Source: Ornithinimicrobium sp. (lineage in GTDB: Bacteria; Actinomycetota; Actinomycetes; Actinomycetales; Dermatophilaceae). Taken from it: a stretch of 64,000 nucleotides of DNA. The notes below the pieces were generated by a model, which saw only the letters and a program-made list of their open reading frames with translations, did not search any database and was not told the DNA's origin. A program made the position numbers and the translations under genes. The stretch spans positions 27,345 through 91,344 of the forward strand of contig NZ_JAUNVI010000001.1 of NCBI RefSeq assembly GCF_030537745.1. Direction: 5' to 3'. Every line of letters begins with the position of its first letter. Positions within the stretch are counted from its first letter, which is position 1. This document shows, in pieces, positions 9,079 to 17,529 of this stretch.

Positions 9079-9118
9079 AAAAACCGGCCCTGGACCGTGG
9101 GGTCCGGGGCCGGTCTGT
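9079..9118. terminator. Bidirectional terminator between convergent genes
   Basis: ACCGGCCC-GGACC pairs with GGTCC-GGGGCCGGT around a GTGG loop. It is flanked by an A run on the left and CTGTT on the right, so it can serve both the MFS gene and rbpA. Confidence 0.8.
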
Positions 9119-9133
9119 TGGTATGGCGTGGGC

Positions 9134-9493
9134 TCAGGCGGTGCGCTTGCGCGACGGCTTCTCGCCGCGCACGGTGCGCAGCAGCCCCAAGCGCTCCTCG
9201 AGAAGCTCCTCGAGCTCGTGGATCGAACGACGCTCCAGCAGCATGTCCCAGTGAGTACGGACCGGCTTGGTCGCCTTCAGCTCCGGCTCTGGGCCGTCGA
9301 CCAGCTTGGCGTCCAAGCCGCAGCGGCACTCCCAGAGCGAGGGGATGTCCGCCTCGACAGAGAAGGGCAACTCGCTGATGTGCCCGTCCGGGCAGACATA
9401 CTTGGTGATGGTGCGCTCACTGAACGTCACGCCCTCGTCGCTCTCAAACGAAAGCCAGCTCAGGTTGGTGCCGCGGAGGGACCTTTCAGCCAT
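9134..9493 (-). CDS. rbpA: RNA polymerase-binding protein RbpA
   Basis: An actinobacteria-specific transcription factor that binds RNA polymerase and the principal sigma factor and stabilises the open complex. The 119-residue product begins MAERSLRGTNLSW, carries the central zinc-type fold (YVCPDGH and WECRCG) and ends with the sigma-interacting segment RTHWDMLLERRSIHELEELL. The ATG at 9493 has a GAGGGGAG ribosome site 7 nt upstream; a longer in-frame extension to 9646 is not conserved-looking. A sigma-R-like promoter lies about 70 bases upstream. Confidence 0.96.
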   Translation of the reverse strand: MAERSLRGTNLSWLSFESDEGVTFSERTITKYVCPDGHISELPFSVEADIPSLWECRCGLDAKLVDGPEPELKATKPVRTHWDMLLERRSIHELEELLEERLGLLRTVRGEKPSRKRTA

Positions 9494-9565
9494 GGGTAAA
9501 CTCCCCTCGTGTCCAGGACACGGTGAAATCGAAAGACGGTCAGAATGATGTGACTCTTGGTGGAC

Positions 9566-9592
9566 AACGCACCCCAAGGTCACGATGTTCCC
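9566..9592 (-). promoter_or_regulatory. Sigma-R/SigH-type promoter of rbpA
   Basis: On the minus strand GGGAAC (9592-9587) is followed by exactly 18 bases and then GTT (9568-9566). This matches the disulfide-stress sigma-R/SigH pattern GGGAAY-N18-GTT. rbpA of Streptomyces is a known sigma-R target, which supports the call. Confidence 0.6.
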
Positions 9593-9720
9593 GGTTGTGC
9601 TATCCCCACTGCTTCCACAGCAGGCCCGCAAAGGCCTCGGCGTCATCGTGGGGTGGACATTTCATGGTAGCGAGGTCTGGCCGGGAGGGCCAGTCGACCG
9701 CCCTGGCGCTGGTCAGCGGC

Positions 9721-10269
9721 TTATTGACCCACGGCGGGCGGTCTGTGGTCGGTGTCCCAGGTGCCCGGCGCCGGCTCCTCGGAAAGGACCTCGCCCTCGA
9801 TGACCTGACCGCGCCCAGGTGCGTCAGGACGCGTGCCACCCACCGCGCTGCTACCCCTGGTGGCGGCGAGCGCCTTGGCTGCGACGATCGTCTGCAGGAG
9901 CCGACGTGCGACCGGGCGGGTAAAGGGTAGGACGAGCAGTAACCCCACAATGTCGGTGAGGAAACCGGGCAGAATCAGCAGGAAGCCACCGAAAGTGACC
10001 AGAATCGCGTCGCTGACCTCATCAGTGGGCATCTTCCCCGAGCTGAGTGCGGCCTGGAGCGCGCGGAAGGTCCGCCCTGACTCGCGGCGAGAGAGCCACG
10101 CACCCAGCACCGCCATCGCCACCAGGAGCGCGATCGTCCACAGCACGCCGATGCTCTTGCCGACGACGATGAGGACGATGATCTCCAGGATCGGCAGCAG
10201 CACAAGTAGGGCCAGCAGCCAGCGGAGCAGATGGCTGCGCCGTCGGGGTGGGCGGGGTCCAGCGGTCAT
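9721..10269 (-). CDS. FxsA family membrane protein
   Basis: A 182-residue protein with the FxsA layout: a hydrophobic first helix, the segment ILEIIVLIVVGKSIG, a second helix, and the signature ILPGFLTDIVGLLLVLP. A long hydrophilic C-terminal tail follows. FxsA in E. coli modulates F-plasmid exclusion of phage T7; its cellular role is unknown. The ATG at 10269 overlaps the stop of the mannosyltransferase gene (ATGA) and has an AGGAG site, so the two are translationally coupled. Confidence 0.85.
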   Translation of the reverse strand: MTAGPRPPRRRSHLLRWLLALLVLLPILEIIVLIVVGKSIGVLWTIALLVAMAVLGAWLSRRESGRTFRALQAALSSGKMPTDEVSDAILVTFGGFLLILPGFLTDIVGLLLVLPFTRPVARRLLQTIVAAKALAATRGSSAVGGTRPDAPGRGQVIEGEVLSEEPAPGTWDTDHRPPAVGQ

Positions 10270-11066
10270 GTGTTCTCCTCCAGGTGGTGCCATCCGGAGG
10301 AACGCCGTGACCTGCCCAGACGTTCCCGCAGCGCGCGCGCCCGCCGCTGCACACCCCATACCCCGACCTTGACGGCCGCCTCGCGCACGATGGAGTCGCT
10401 CATCTTGGAGACCCCCACCTCGCGCTCGACGAACGCGATGGGGACCTCGACCACGGTCAACCCATGGTCCAGCGCCCTCAGCGTGAGGTCGACCTGGAAA
10501 CAATAGCCCTGAGAGGCAACCTCATGGGTGTCCATGGCTCGCAGTGCGCTGAGCCGGTAGACCCGGAAGCCGGCGGTCGAGTCACGCACCGGGATGCCGA
10601 GCGCATAGCGGGCATAGGTGTTGGCACCGACGGAGAGCAGGCGGCGGTGCAGCGGCCAGTTGCGCACGGAGCCGCCCGGCACCCAGCGCGAGCCGATCAC
10701 CAGGTCAGCGTCGGCCGCGGCCGCGAGCAGCGACGGCAACTGCTCAGGCTGGTGCGACCCGTCGGCATCGATCTCCACGACGGCGTCATAGCCGCGCTCC
10801 TGCGCCCAACGGAAACCGGCCAGGTAGGCCGGCCCCAGTCCTTCCTTGCGTGGACGGTGCAGCACGTGGACGCTGGCGTCGGCTGCGGCCAACCGGTCGG
10901 CGAGAGCGCCGGTGCCGTCGGGGCTGTTGTCGTCCAGGACGAGCAGGTCCGCGTCGGGAACGGCAGCGCGGATACGGCTGACGATGAGCGCGAGGCTCTC
11001 CACCTCGTTGTAGGTCGGGATGCAGACGCACACCCGCTGCAGGGGGGCTCGTTTCGGCTCGGTCAC
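10266..11066 (-). CDS. ppm1: Polyprenol monophosphomannose synthase (GT2)
   Basis: It transfers mannose from GDP-mannose to polyprenyl phosphate at the inner face of the membrane, making the donor for lipoglycan and glycoprotein mannosylation. The 266-residue GT2 domain shows CIPTYNEVESL, LVLDDNSPDGTG (metal and nucleotide site), EIDADGSHQPEQLP (DxD region) and the family-typical IGSRWVPGGSVRNWP. There is no C-terminal membrane domain, as expected where Lnt supplies it separately. The GTG start overlaps the lnt stop (GTGA). In mycobacteria Ppm1 and Lnt interact or are fused, which agrees with this order. Confidence 0.93.
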   Translation of the reverse strand: MTEPKRAPLQRVCVCIPTYNEVESLALIVSRIRAAVPDADLLVLDDNSPDGTGALADRLAAADASVHVLHRPRKEGLGPAYLAGFRWAQERGYDAVVEIDADGSHQPEQLPSLLAAAADADLVIGSRWVPGGSVRNWPLHRRLLSVGANTYARYALGIPVRDSTAGFRVYRLSALRAMDTHEVASQGYCFQVDLTLRALDHGLTVVEVPIAFVEREVGVSKMSDSIVREAAVKVGVWGVQRRARALRERLGRSRRSSGWHHLEENT

Positions 11067-12643
11067 CGGGCGAGCCTAACCGTGGCGGCGCCTGCCGCAG
11101 CCCTTGGCCGACGGGGCAGCAGCCCTAGGAGGACGATGAGCACGGCCGCCAGCGGCACCCACGGACCGGTCCGCACGGCGAGGGTGAGGTCGGTCCGCAG
11201 CGGCAACTCCCCCTCCAGCAGCGCCTGGGAGAACAGCTCCGTGCGCTGGTGCACGGTGCCAGCTGGCGTGATCAGGCCGGAGATGCCGACGTTGCTGATG
11301 TGCACCACCGAGCGGCCGTATTCGACGGCGCGGACGCGGGAGGCCGCGATGTGCTGGGCGGACTGGTCACCAGGGCCGAACCACGCGTTGCTCGTGGGCA
11401 CGACCAGGAGGTCTGCTCCCCCGGTCACGACGTCGCGGACGGCCGGGTCGACGACGATCTCGAAGCAGATGCTGAGGCCGAGGTGCACCACCCTTCCGTC
11501 CCGCAGCGGCACCGGCATCACGCCCGGACGCGTGCCGGGCACGAAATCGGTGATCCGGTCCACCCACGGCGAAAGGTGTCGCATGATCGACCGCAGCGGC
11601 ATCACCTCACCGAACGGCGCGAGGTAGATCTTGGTGTAGGTCTGGTCTAGGCCGGTGCCGGGCAGATAGCTCAGCGCCATGTTGTGGGGCGCCTCGCCAC
11701 CGCGACGAGACACCGCCCCCAGCACCACTGGAGCCCCGATGTCGTCCACGGCGTCCATGATCCGGCCGGTCGCTACGGGGCTGCCGTCCGGCCGGAGCGG
11801 GTCCAGGTCGCTGGCGCCTTCGGGCCAGAGCACGAGATCCGGGGACGGCAAGGCGCCGCTGGACAGGTCCGTGGCCAACTCGTGCGTCAGGTCGGTGTAG
11901 CGCTGCAGCATGGTGCCCGGCTCGGCGGTCAGCGTGCGCGTGAAGTCCGGCGGGATGTCACCCTGGACCGCCGCGACCGTGACCGGGTCGCCATCGACGG
12001 GGCGCGGGATGAGGAGCGGGCCGAGCATGAAGGTGGCGGCAGCGAGGACGGCACCGAAGGCCTGGAGCCGGTGCGTGAGGGGGCTGCCGTGCCCGCGGGC
12101 CAGCATCCGCTGAGCCGCCACTGCCAACAGACCTCCGACCAGCGCGACGAGGAAGCCCAGGCCGGGCACCGCCACCAGGCTGACCGCCCCGAGCATGGGC
12201 GAGTCGGCCTGGCTGAAGCCCAGCCGGCTCCACGGGAAACCGCCGAACGGGCTGACCGAACGCCCCCATTCCATCAGCACCCAGGCCGCCGCCCCCACGA
12301 CCGGGCGCACCATGCCGTCTCGTTGCAGCCAGGCGAGCAGCCCGCCGAGGGCAGCGGGGTAGAGCGCTGACGCCACGGTCATCGCGACCCAGGGACCGGT
12401 CCCGGCATAGGTGCTAGCCCAGGTGAACATTGGCCCGAACCACATCAGACCGAGCAGCAGTCCGCTGGCCAGGCCGCTCCGGACCGAGGCGCCCGCGGTG
12501 GCGACCGCCAGCGCACCGCACCCCACGATCGCCAGCGGCCACACGTCATAGCCGGGGAAGGCCAGCCAGAGCGCGAGGCCACCGAGCGTGGCGAGCAAGA
12601 GACGCAGGGGAAGCACGAAGGCAACCCTACGGGCTCCGGGCAT
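11063..12643 (-). CDS. lnt: Apolipoprotein N-acyltransferase
   Basis: The third enzyme of lipoprotein maturation, N-acylating the lipidated cysteine on the outer face of the membrane. Residues 1-210 form about six to eight membrane helices. The nitrilase-like domain then shows the catalytic triad in LWPEGASD (Glu), KIYLAPFGE (Lys) and LSICFEIV (Cys). A last helix closes the protein, which has 526 residues. The ATG at 12643 is chosen because residues before it look random. It leads the lnt-ppm1-fxsA operon with GTGA and ATGA overlaps. Confidence 0.92.
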   Translation of the reverse strand: MPGARRVAFVLPLRLLLATLGGLALWLAFPGYDVWPLAIVGCGALAVATAGASVRSGLASGLLLGLMWFGPMFTWASTYAGTGPWVAMTVASALYPAALGGLLAWLQRDGMVRPVVGAAAWVLMEWGRSVSPFGGFPWSRLGFSQADSPMLGAVSLVAVPGLGFLVALVGGLLAVAAQRMLARGHGSPLTHRLQAFGAVLAAATFMLGPLLIPRPVDGDPVTVAAVQGDIPPDFTRTLTAEPGTMLQRYTDLTHELATDLSSGALPSPDLVLWPEGASDLDPLRPDGSPVATGRIMDAVDDIGAPVVLGAVSRRGGEAPHNMALSYLPGTGLDQTYTKIYLAPFGEVMPLRSIMRHLSPWVDRITDFVPGTRPGVMPVPLRDGRVVHLGLSICFEIVVDPAVRDVVTGGADLLVVPTSNAWFGPGDQSAQHIAASRVRAVEYGRSVVHISNVGISGLITPAGTVHQRTELFSQALLEGELPLRTDLTLAVRTGPWVPLAAVLIVLLGLLPRRPRAAAGAATVRLAR

Positions 12644-12878
12644 AGCCGGACCCCGCCACCTTTGGGGCCGAACCTGTCGCGGCTGGAGGCCACGGCAGGC
12701 ACGTTGTCTACTCGGTGCGGGGTCCTGACTGCCCCTGGTGACGATCTTCATCGCGGTGTCGGGGACCGTTCGAATGTAGGGTCGGGCTCCTGCGCTGTCA
12801 ACCGCCCGCTGACCTGCGACGATGCGCAAAGCTGCAGGTCAGGGTCGGTGAGTCCGCGGGCAGCAGGCTTGCGTTCCC

Positions 12879-12902
12879 CGGCGTGTTTGCACCGACACGC
12901 CG
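12879..12902 (-). terminator. Hairpin after the lysine operon
   Basis: CGGCGTGT and ACACGCCG form an 8-bp perfect stem with an 8-base loop, 30 bases beyond the stop of kal. There is no clear T run, so this is a candidate terminator only. Confidence 0.4.
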
Positions 12903-12931
12903 AGCCTTGGTGAGGAGGGCGAGCGAACCGA

Positions 12932-13378
12932 TCAGGCTCCCGGTGGGACCACTACGGTGCCACGCGCCCGGGTGGCGACGGTCGGCGGCTCCAGCACCGC
13001 AGCGGTCGAGGCCGAGGAACCCTCGGTGCCTTCCTCGCCGCGCGCGACGACCCTCACCTCGAAGTCCATCTCGCGGCTGCGGGAGCCCACCCGCACCAGC
13101 GTGGCGGTGATCTCCAGGCAGTCCCCGGCGCGCACCGGCGCCAGGAACTGCACCTCGCTGTAGGACGCGAAGAGCCCCTCGTCACCATCGGTCCGGATGC
13201 ACAGCTCGGTCGCCACGTCGCCGAACAGAGCCAGGCTGTAGGCGCCGTCGACGAGATTGCCGGCATAGTGCGCATGGGAGTAGGGGACGTAGCGGGCATG
13301 GGTAACTCCCATGCCGACGGTGGCGGGGTGGTTGGCGGGCAGGTGATCGCCCGTGGTCGGGGTCGGTCGGTCACTCAT
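12932..13378 (-). CDS. kal: 3-Aminobutyryl-CoA ammonia-lyase (hotdog fold)
   Basis: A hotdog-fold protein of 148 residues predicted to remove ammonia from 3-aminobutyryl-CoA to give crotonyl-CoA, a late step of lysine fermentation. Visible features are YVPYSHAHYAGNLVDGAYSL near the start and the strand GDCLEITATLVRVG. The hotdog family also contains thioesterases, so the assignment rests on position: it is the last gene of the kdd-kamD-kamE operon, starting 10 bases after kamE. An ATG at 13378 gives the length expected for Kal. Confidence 0.75.
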   Translation of the reverse strand: MSDRPTPTTGDHLPANHPATVGMGVTHARYVPYSHAHYAGNLVDGAYSLALFGDVATELCIRTDGDEGLFASYSEVQFLAPVRAGDCLEITATLVRVGSRSREMDFEVRVVARGEEGTEGSSASTAAVLEPPTVATRARGTVVVPPGA

Positions 13379-13388
13379 GTGCTCTTCC

Positions 13389-14225
13389 TCACGTTGTTCT
13401 CTGGCGGGTGCCCTTGCGGGCCTTGCGCTTGGGGGCGGGGGTTTGACGGTCTGGTCCGGACAGGGCGTGGACCAGGTAGGAGGCGACCTCCCCGGGCGTG
13501 GTGCCCTTGCCAAAGATGCGGTCGACGCCCAGGGCGCCCGCCGAGCCCTCCTCAAAGCGGGGACCGCCGACGATCAGGAGGGGCACCTCTCCTGCCGGGT
13601 AGGCCTCCCGGAAGGCGGCCGACATCTGGGTGGTGTTGTGGATGTGGGCGTCACGCTGGGTGACGACCTGGGACACCAGCACGGCGTCGGCGTGGTGCTC
13701 GCGTGCCTGCTCGACGAGCTCGGGGACGAGGACCTGGGCGCCGAGGTTGACGACGTTGATCTCGGAGTAGTACTCCAACCCCTTCTCACCGGCGAAGCCC
13801 TTGATGTTGAGGATGGCGTCGATACCGACCGTGTGCGCGTCCGTCCCGATGCAGGCTCCGACGACGACGAGGGGACGGTGCAGGGTCTTCTTGACGGTGC
13901 TGTTGACCTCCTTGGCAGAGAGCAACGGGAAGTCCCGCTCGATGACGGTGACCTGGGCGAGGTCGACCAGGTGGGTGACGCTGCCATACACGACGAAGAA
14001 GGTGTGGCCGGACCCGATCGCCTTGGCGTGCACGAGCAGCGCTGGGGACAGGCCCATCTTGCTGGCCAACTGCAGCGCGGCGCCCTCGGCCCGCTTGTCG
14101 TGCGGGATCGGCAACGTGAAGGACGTCTGGACCATGCCGTCGCCGGTCATGTCTCCGTAGGGCCGGATGATCGTGGGCGCCGGCTTGTCCGCCGCTGACG
14201 CGTCCTGGGTATGACGTGCGCTCAC
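13389..14225 (-). CDS. kamE: Beta-lysine 5,6-aminomutase, beta subunit (B12-binding)
   Basis: The cobalamin-binding subunit of the B12- and PLP-dependent enzyme that moves the terminal amino group of beta-lysine to make 3,5-diaminohexanoate. The base-off B12 motif DxHxxG is present as Asp129-Ala-His131-Thr-Val-Gly134. NIKGFAG places Lys142 where the PLP-binding lysine of the characterised enzyme lies. The length (278 residues) is usual. The GTG start overlaps the kamD stop by four bases (GTGA), matching the obligate subunit partnership. A basic C-terminal tail is extra. Confidence 0.93.
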   Translation of the reverse strand: MSARHTQDASAADKPAPTIIRPYGDMTGDGMVQTSFTLPIPHDKRAEGAALQLASKMGLSPALLVHAKAIGSGHTFFVVYGSVTHLVDLAQVTVIERDFPLLSAKEVNSTVKKTLHRPLVVVGACIGTDAHTVGIDAILNIKGFAGEKGLEYYSEINVVNLGAQVLVPELVEQAREHHADAVLVSQVVTQRDAHIHNTTQMSAAFREAYPAGEVPLLIVGGPRFEEGSAGALGVDRIFGKGTTPGEVASYLVHALSGPDRQTPAPKRKARKGTRQRTT

Positions 14226-15844
14226 TTCAGGCCCTCCTCGAGCAGGTTGGTGGCCGGGTTGTCGTAGTCGTCAGCCTTGGGGGCGACCCCGTCCAGGCCC
14301 TTGCCCCGGTCTGCGGGCCGCTTCATCAAGCCGAAAGTGCCGTCCGCGATCGCGTCCAGCAGCGGGACGCTCCCGGAGGCGCTGCGGCCGGTTCGGTCAC
14401 CGTCGCCGGTGATGCGCTCCAGCAGGTCGATGGCTTCGGAGAGGACCTGCCTGGCCCGGGTCTGGATGAAGCCGTCCCGGGGCGGGTGGAAGTCCTCGGT
14501 CAGCCCTCCGGCGGCCCGCTGGACGTAGCGGACGTTTTGCAGCGCCAGGTCGCGGTCGGACAAGAAGGGGGTCACCACGGCCTCGGTCATCATGCCGACG
14601 AGCAGGATCGACTGTCCGGTCATGGCACCGACGAGGTTGAAGAAGCCGTCGAGCAGGTAGCCGCCGAAGATGTCGCCGGTCATGTGCTTGGTCGGCGGCA
14701 TCCACTTCAGTGGCGCGTTCGGGAACAACTGGCGCGCCAGCAGCGCGTGGGCCAGCTCGAGCCGGAAGGACTCCTCCACCTGCGGATTGATCTCGAAGGC
14801 GTGGCCAAGGCCGAGCTGCCAGTCCGCCAGCCCGGCCTCCTTGCCGAAGTATTCGTTCATCAGCTGGCTCACCGTGACCGTGTGGGCTGCCTCGACCGCG
14901 TCGGCCGTGGTCAGGTAGTTGTCTTCACCGGTGTTGATGATGATCCCGGCCCGGGCATGGACCTGGCGCGAGAAGCGCTGGTCGACGAACGTGCGGATCG
15001 GGTTGATGTCGCGAAAGAGGATGCCGTACATCGAGTCGTTGAGCATCATGTCGAGCCGTTCCAGCCCCGCTAGTGCAGCGATCTCAGGCATGCACAGGCC
15101 GGAGGCATAGTTGGTCAGCCGGACGTAGCGACCCAGCTCCTTGCTCACCTCATCGAGTGCGGCGCGCATGAGCCGGAAGTTCTCCTGGGTGGCGTAGGTG
15201 CCCGCGAAGCCTTCCCGGGTGGCCCCCTCCGGCACGTAGTCCAGCAGGGACTGTCCGGTGGAACGGATGACCGCGATGACGTCGGCGCCTTCACGTGCGG
15301 CGGCCTGGGCCTGCGGGATGTCCTCGTAGATGTCGCCGGTCGCGACGATGAGGTAGATCCAGGGCCGACGCTCGGGGTCCCCGAGGCGGCCGATGAGCCG
15401 GTCGCGTGCCGCGTGCTGCCGGTCGATGCGCTGGATGCCGGGCCGCACCGCGGCGCGGGCGGAGCGTCGGGCTGCGGTCGCTTCCCCCTTGCGCTCGGGG
15501 ATCCGGAAGGAGACCGCTCCCGTCGCTGCCTTCTGCGCGAGCGTCAGGAGGTCCGGCGCTTCGTCGCGGCGTAGCGCGTCCCACACGGGCGTGGTCACGC
15601 CGTGCTCGAGCCCGACCTGGCTGCGCACCGAGTCGACGAGGTGGTTGACCCAGGGCACGCGCTCGTGGTCGGCGCCGGCCAGGCCGGCCAGTCGCAAGGT
15701 CGCACGCTCGACGGAGACAGTGGTGTGGGTGCGCGCGATCTCCACGACCGGCTTGCCCAGGCGTTGGGCGAGGGTGCGCGCCTTACGCACGACCGCGGGG
15801 TCGAGATCGAGTTTGGGGGGCGGGGCGACGGTGGTGGGACTCAC
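14222..15844 (-). CDS. kamD: Beta-lysine 5,6-aminomutase, alpha subunit
   Basis: The catalytic TIM-barrel subunit, 540 residues, of the lysine 5,6-aminomutase. Recognition is from overall similarity: the N-terminal helical region, the block ATGDIYEDIPQAQAAAREGAD, the NYASGLCMPEIA segment and NDSMYGILFRDIN are characteristic of KamD. It works with KamE encoded immediately downstream. The GTG at 15844 overlaps the stop of the upstream amidohydrolase. Adenosylcobalamin and PLP are the cofactors known for the family. Confidence 0.93.
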   Translation of the reverse strand: MSPTTVAPPPKLDLDPAVVRKARTLAQRLGKPVVEIARTHTTVSVERATLRLAGLAGADHERVPWVNHLVDSVRSQVGLEHGVTTPVWDALRRDEAPDLLTLAQKAATGAVSFRIPERKGEATAARRSARAAVRPGIQRIDRQHAARDRLIGRLGDPERRPWIYLIVATGDIYEDIPQAQAAAREGADVIAVIRSTGQSLLDYVPEGATREGFAGTYATQENFRLMRAALDEVSKELGRYVRLTNYASGLCMPEIAALAGLERLDMMLNDSMYGILFRDINPIRTFVDQRFSRQVHARAGIIINTGEDNYLTTADAVEAAHTVTVSQLMNEYFGKEAGLADWQLGLGHAFEINPQVEESFRLELAHALLARQLFPNAPLKWMPPTKHMTGDIFGGYLLDGFFNLVGAMTGQSILLVGMMTEAVVTPFLSDRDLALQNVRYVQRAAGGLTEDFHPPRDGFIQTRARQVLSEAIDLLERITGDGDRTGRSASGSVPLLDAIADGTFGLMKRPADRGKGLDGVAPKADDYDNPATNLLEEGLK

Positions 15845-17529
15845 AGATGGGTCTTCCTCGTGGTGTGGGCGGTGGTGGAGGAGCGTCGGTAGGCCGTGAT
15901 GCCGGCGATCATCGTGTGCCGGGCGACAGGCAACCGGTGGTGGGCAGACTCGAGGACCGGCAGGCTGGTCCTGGGATCGGTCGGCACAGGCAGACCTGTG
16001 CCGTCGTCCCAGACGACGAAGGTGGCGGGAGCTCCGGCGTGCAGCACGCCACCCTCGCGCCCCGCCAGCGCATAGCCGGCGCCGGTGTGCGCCTCCACGG
16101 CTTCAGCGACGGTGAGGCGTTGGTCGGGGTTGTGGTGCCAGGCGGCGGCCCGCACTGCCGCCCACGGTCCGAACGGCGTGATGGGGCTGTCCGATCCGAG
16201 CACAATCCGCACCCCTGCATCCACCATGTCCCGCAGAGGTATGGCGGCCAGGGCCCGCTCCTGCCCCAGCCGGACCGCATACATCCCCTCACGCCCTCCC
16301 CACAAGGCGTCGAACATCGGCTGGACGCTCGCCCAGATCCCCAGGTCGGCCATGGTGGCCAGCACCTTCGAGTCGGGCAGCTCGACGTGCTCCCAGCGGT
16401 GCCGTGCAGCACGGATCGCCTCGACGCCGACGATCTCGGCGGCAGCCGCGAAGCCCTCTGCCATCGTGCGCAGCGCGGCGTCACCGATGACGTGGCCGCC
16501 GGCCTGCAACCCAGCCTGCGTGCACGCGACCGCGTGGTCGCGCACCTCCTCGACCGTGAGATAGCCATAGCCGCAGTCCTGCCCCACCGAAGGGACGTGC
16601 TGCCCATCCCCCGAAGCCGGCGCTGCAAGGTAGGGCTGCGTCACATGGGCGGTGAACGAGCCGAAGGAGCCATCGGCGCACAGGTCACCGGCCAGGCCGA
16701 GCACCCCGAGGTAGTCCGCCTGCGCCCTCGCGGTCTCCACGTCTGCCACGAGCTCACCCCAGTAGGCGACGACGTCAGGGACCCCATCGACCTGGCCCGC
16801 CCCGAGCACGGCCTTGAGGTCGTCGTGGCTGGTCAGGTGATCGGCGCCCGTCTCGTGCAGCAGCGTGATGCCGTGTCGGGCAGCGGCCTCCAGCGCCAGG
16901 TCGAGATAGCGCGCATGCATCGCCGCAGTGACCGTCGAGGTGAACGCGTGGGTGACCGCAGCGAAGGCCTCGCGACGCGCGACCCCGGTGCCGTCCCACC
17001 CGTCGAGGTCACGGACCCGCGCGACGGTGGCCATGGCGGTGGACACGCTGGCCGAGTGTGCGTCGACGCGCGGCATGTAGACCACCCCCCCGTAGGTCGC
17101 GCGGTCTAGCTCGGCAGAGGTGACCGGCCGCTGCTCGACCCAACGGGTCTCGTCCCAGGAGTGGGCATAGATCGGCCGCCCACGGCCACGGCGCGCCGCG
17201 TCCTCCACTAGGCGCAGCGCCTGCGCGATCGAGGTGGTGCCGGATAGGTCGACACCGTCCAGCCCCTGGCCGGTCATCGTCAGGTGGACGTGGGCATCGC
17301 AAAAGCCGGGCGTAACTAGGGCGCCGGCCAGGTCGATGACCTCGTCGATCGGCGCGGTGGGCTCCTCACCCTCGGCCAACTCCCCGATCCACTCGATCTG
17401 CTTGCCCTGCACCAGCAGCGCGTTGGCGGGCCCGACCCGCGGCGCGTAGATCAGCCCATTGCGCAGGAGCACGCGACAGGCACCGTCCGTGACAGGGGTG
17501 GTGACGGCGCTGGGGGTCGAGGTGCTCAC
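15841..17529 (-). CDS. Amidohydrolase family 3 (YtcJ-like), in the lysine operon
   Basis: A 562-residue metal-dependent hydrolase. HVHLTM near residue 80 supplies the first metal histidines, HETGAD and HVIGDAALR hold later ones, and GSDSPITPFGPW gives the late Asp of the amidohydrolase-3/YtcJ family. The N- and C-terminal beta sandwich parts are present. It lies between kdd and kamD with GTGA overlaps on both sides, so it is made together with the aminomutase. No step of the known lysine fermentation route needs an amidohydrolase. It may hydrolyse an N-acylated or cyclised intermediate, but this is inference. Confidence 0.85.
   Translation of the reverse strand: MSTSTPSAVTTPVTDGACRVLLRNGLIYAPRVGPANALLVQGKQIEWIGELAEGEEPTAPIDEVIDLAGALVTPGFCDAHVHLTMTGQGLDGVDLSGTTSIAQALRLVEDAARRGRGRPIYAHSWDETRWVEQRPVTSAELDRATYGGVVYMPRVDAHSASVSTAMATVARVRDLDGWDGTGVARREAFAAVTHAFTSTVTAAMHARYLDLALEAAARHGITLLHETGADHLTSHDDLKAVLGAGQVDGVPDVVAYWGELVADVETARAQADYLGVLGLAGDLCADGSFGSFTAHVTQPYLAAPASGDGQHVPSVGQDCGYGYLTVEEVRDHAVACTQAGLQAGGHVIGDAALRTMAEGFAAAAEIVGVEAIRAARHRWEHVELPDSKVLATMADLGIWASVQPMFDALWGGREGMYAVRLGQERALAAIPLRDMVDAGVRIVLGSDSPITPFGPWAAVRAAAWHHNPDQRLTVAEAVEAHTGAGYALAGREGGVLHAGAPATFVVWDDGTGLPVPTDPRTSLPVLESAHHRLPVARHTMIAGITAYRRSSTTAHTTRKTHL

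Noticed and set aside
12644..12829. A 62-codon N-terminal extension of Lnt
   Set aside because: It is Arg/Pro-rich and not membrane-like; Lnt proteins start with the hydrophobic region found after 12643.
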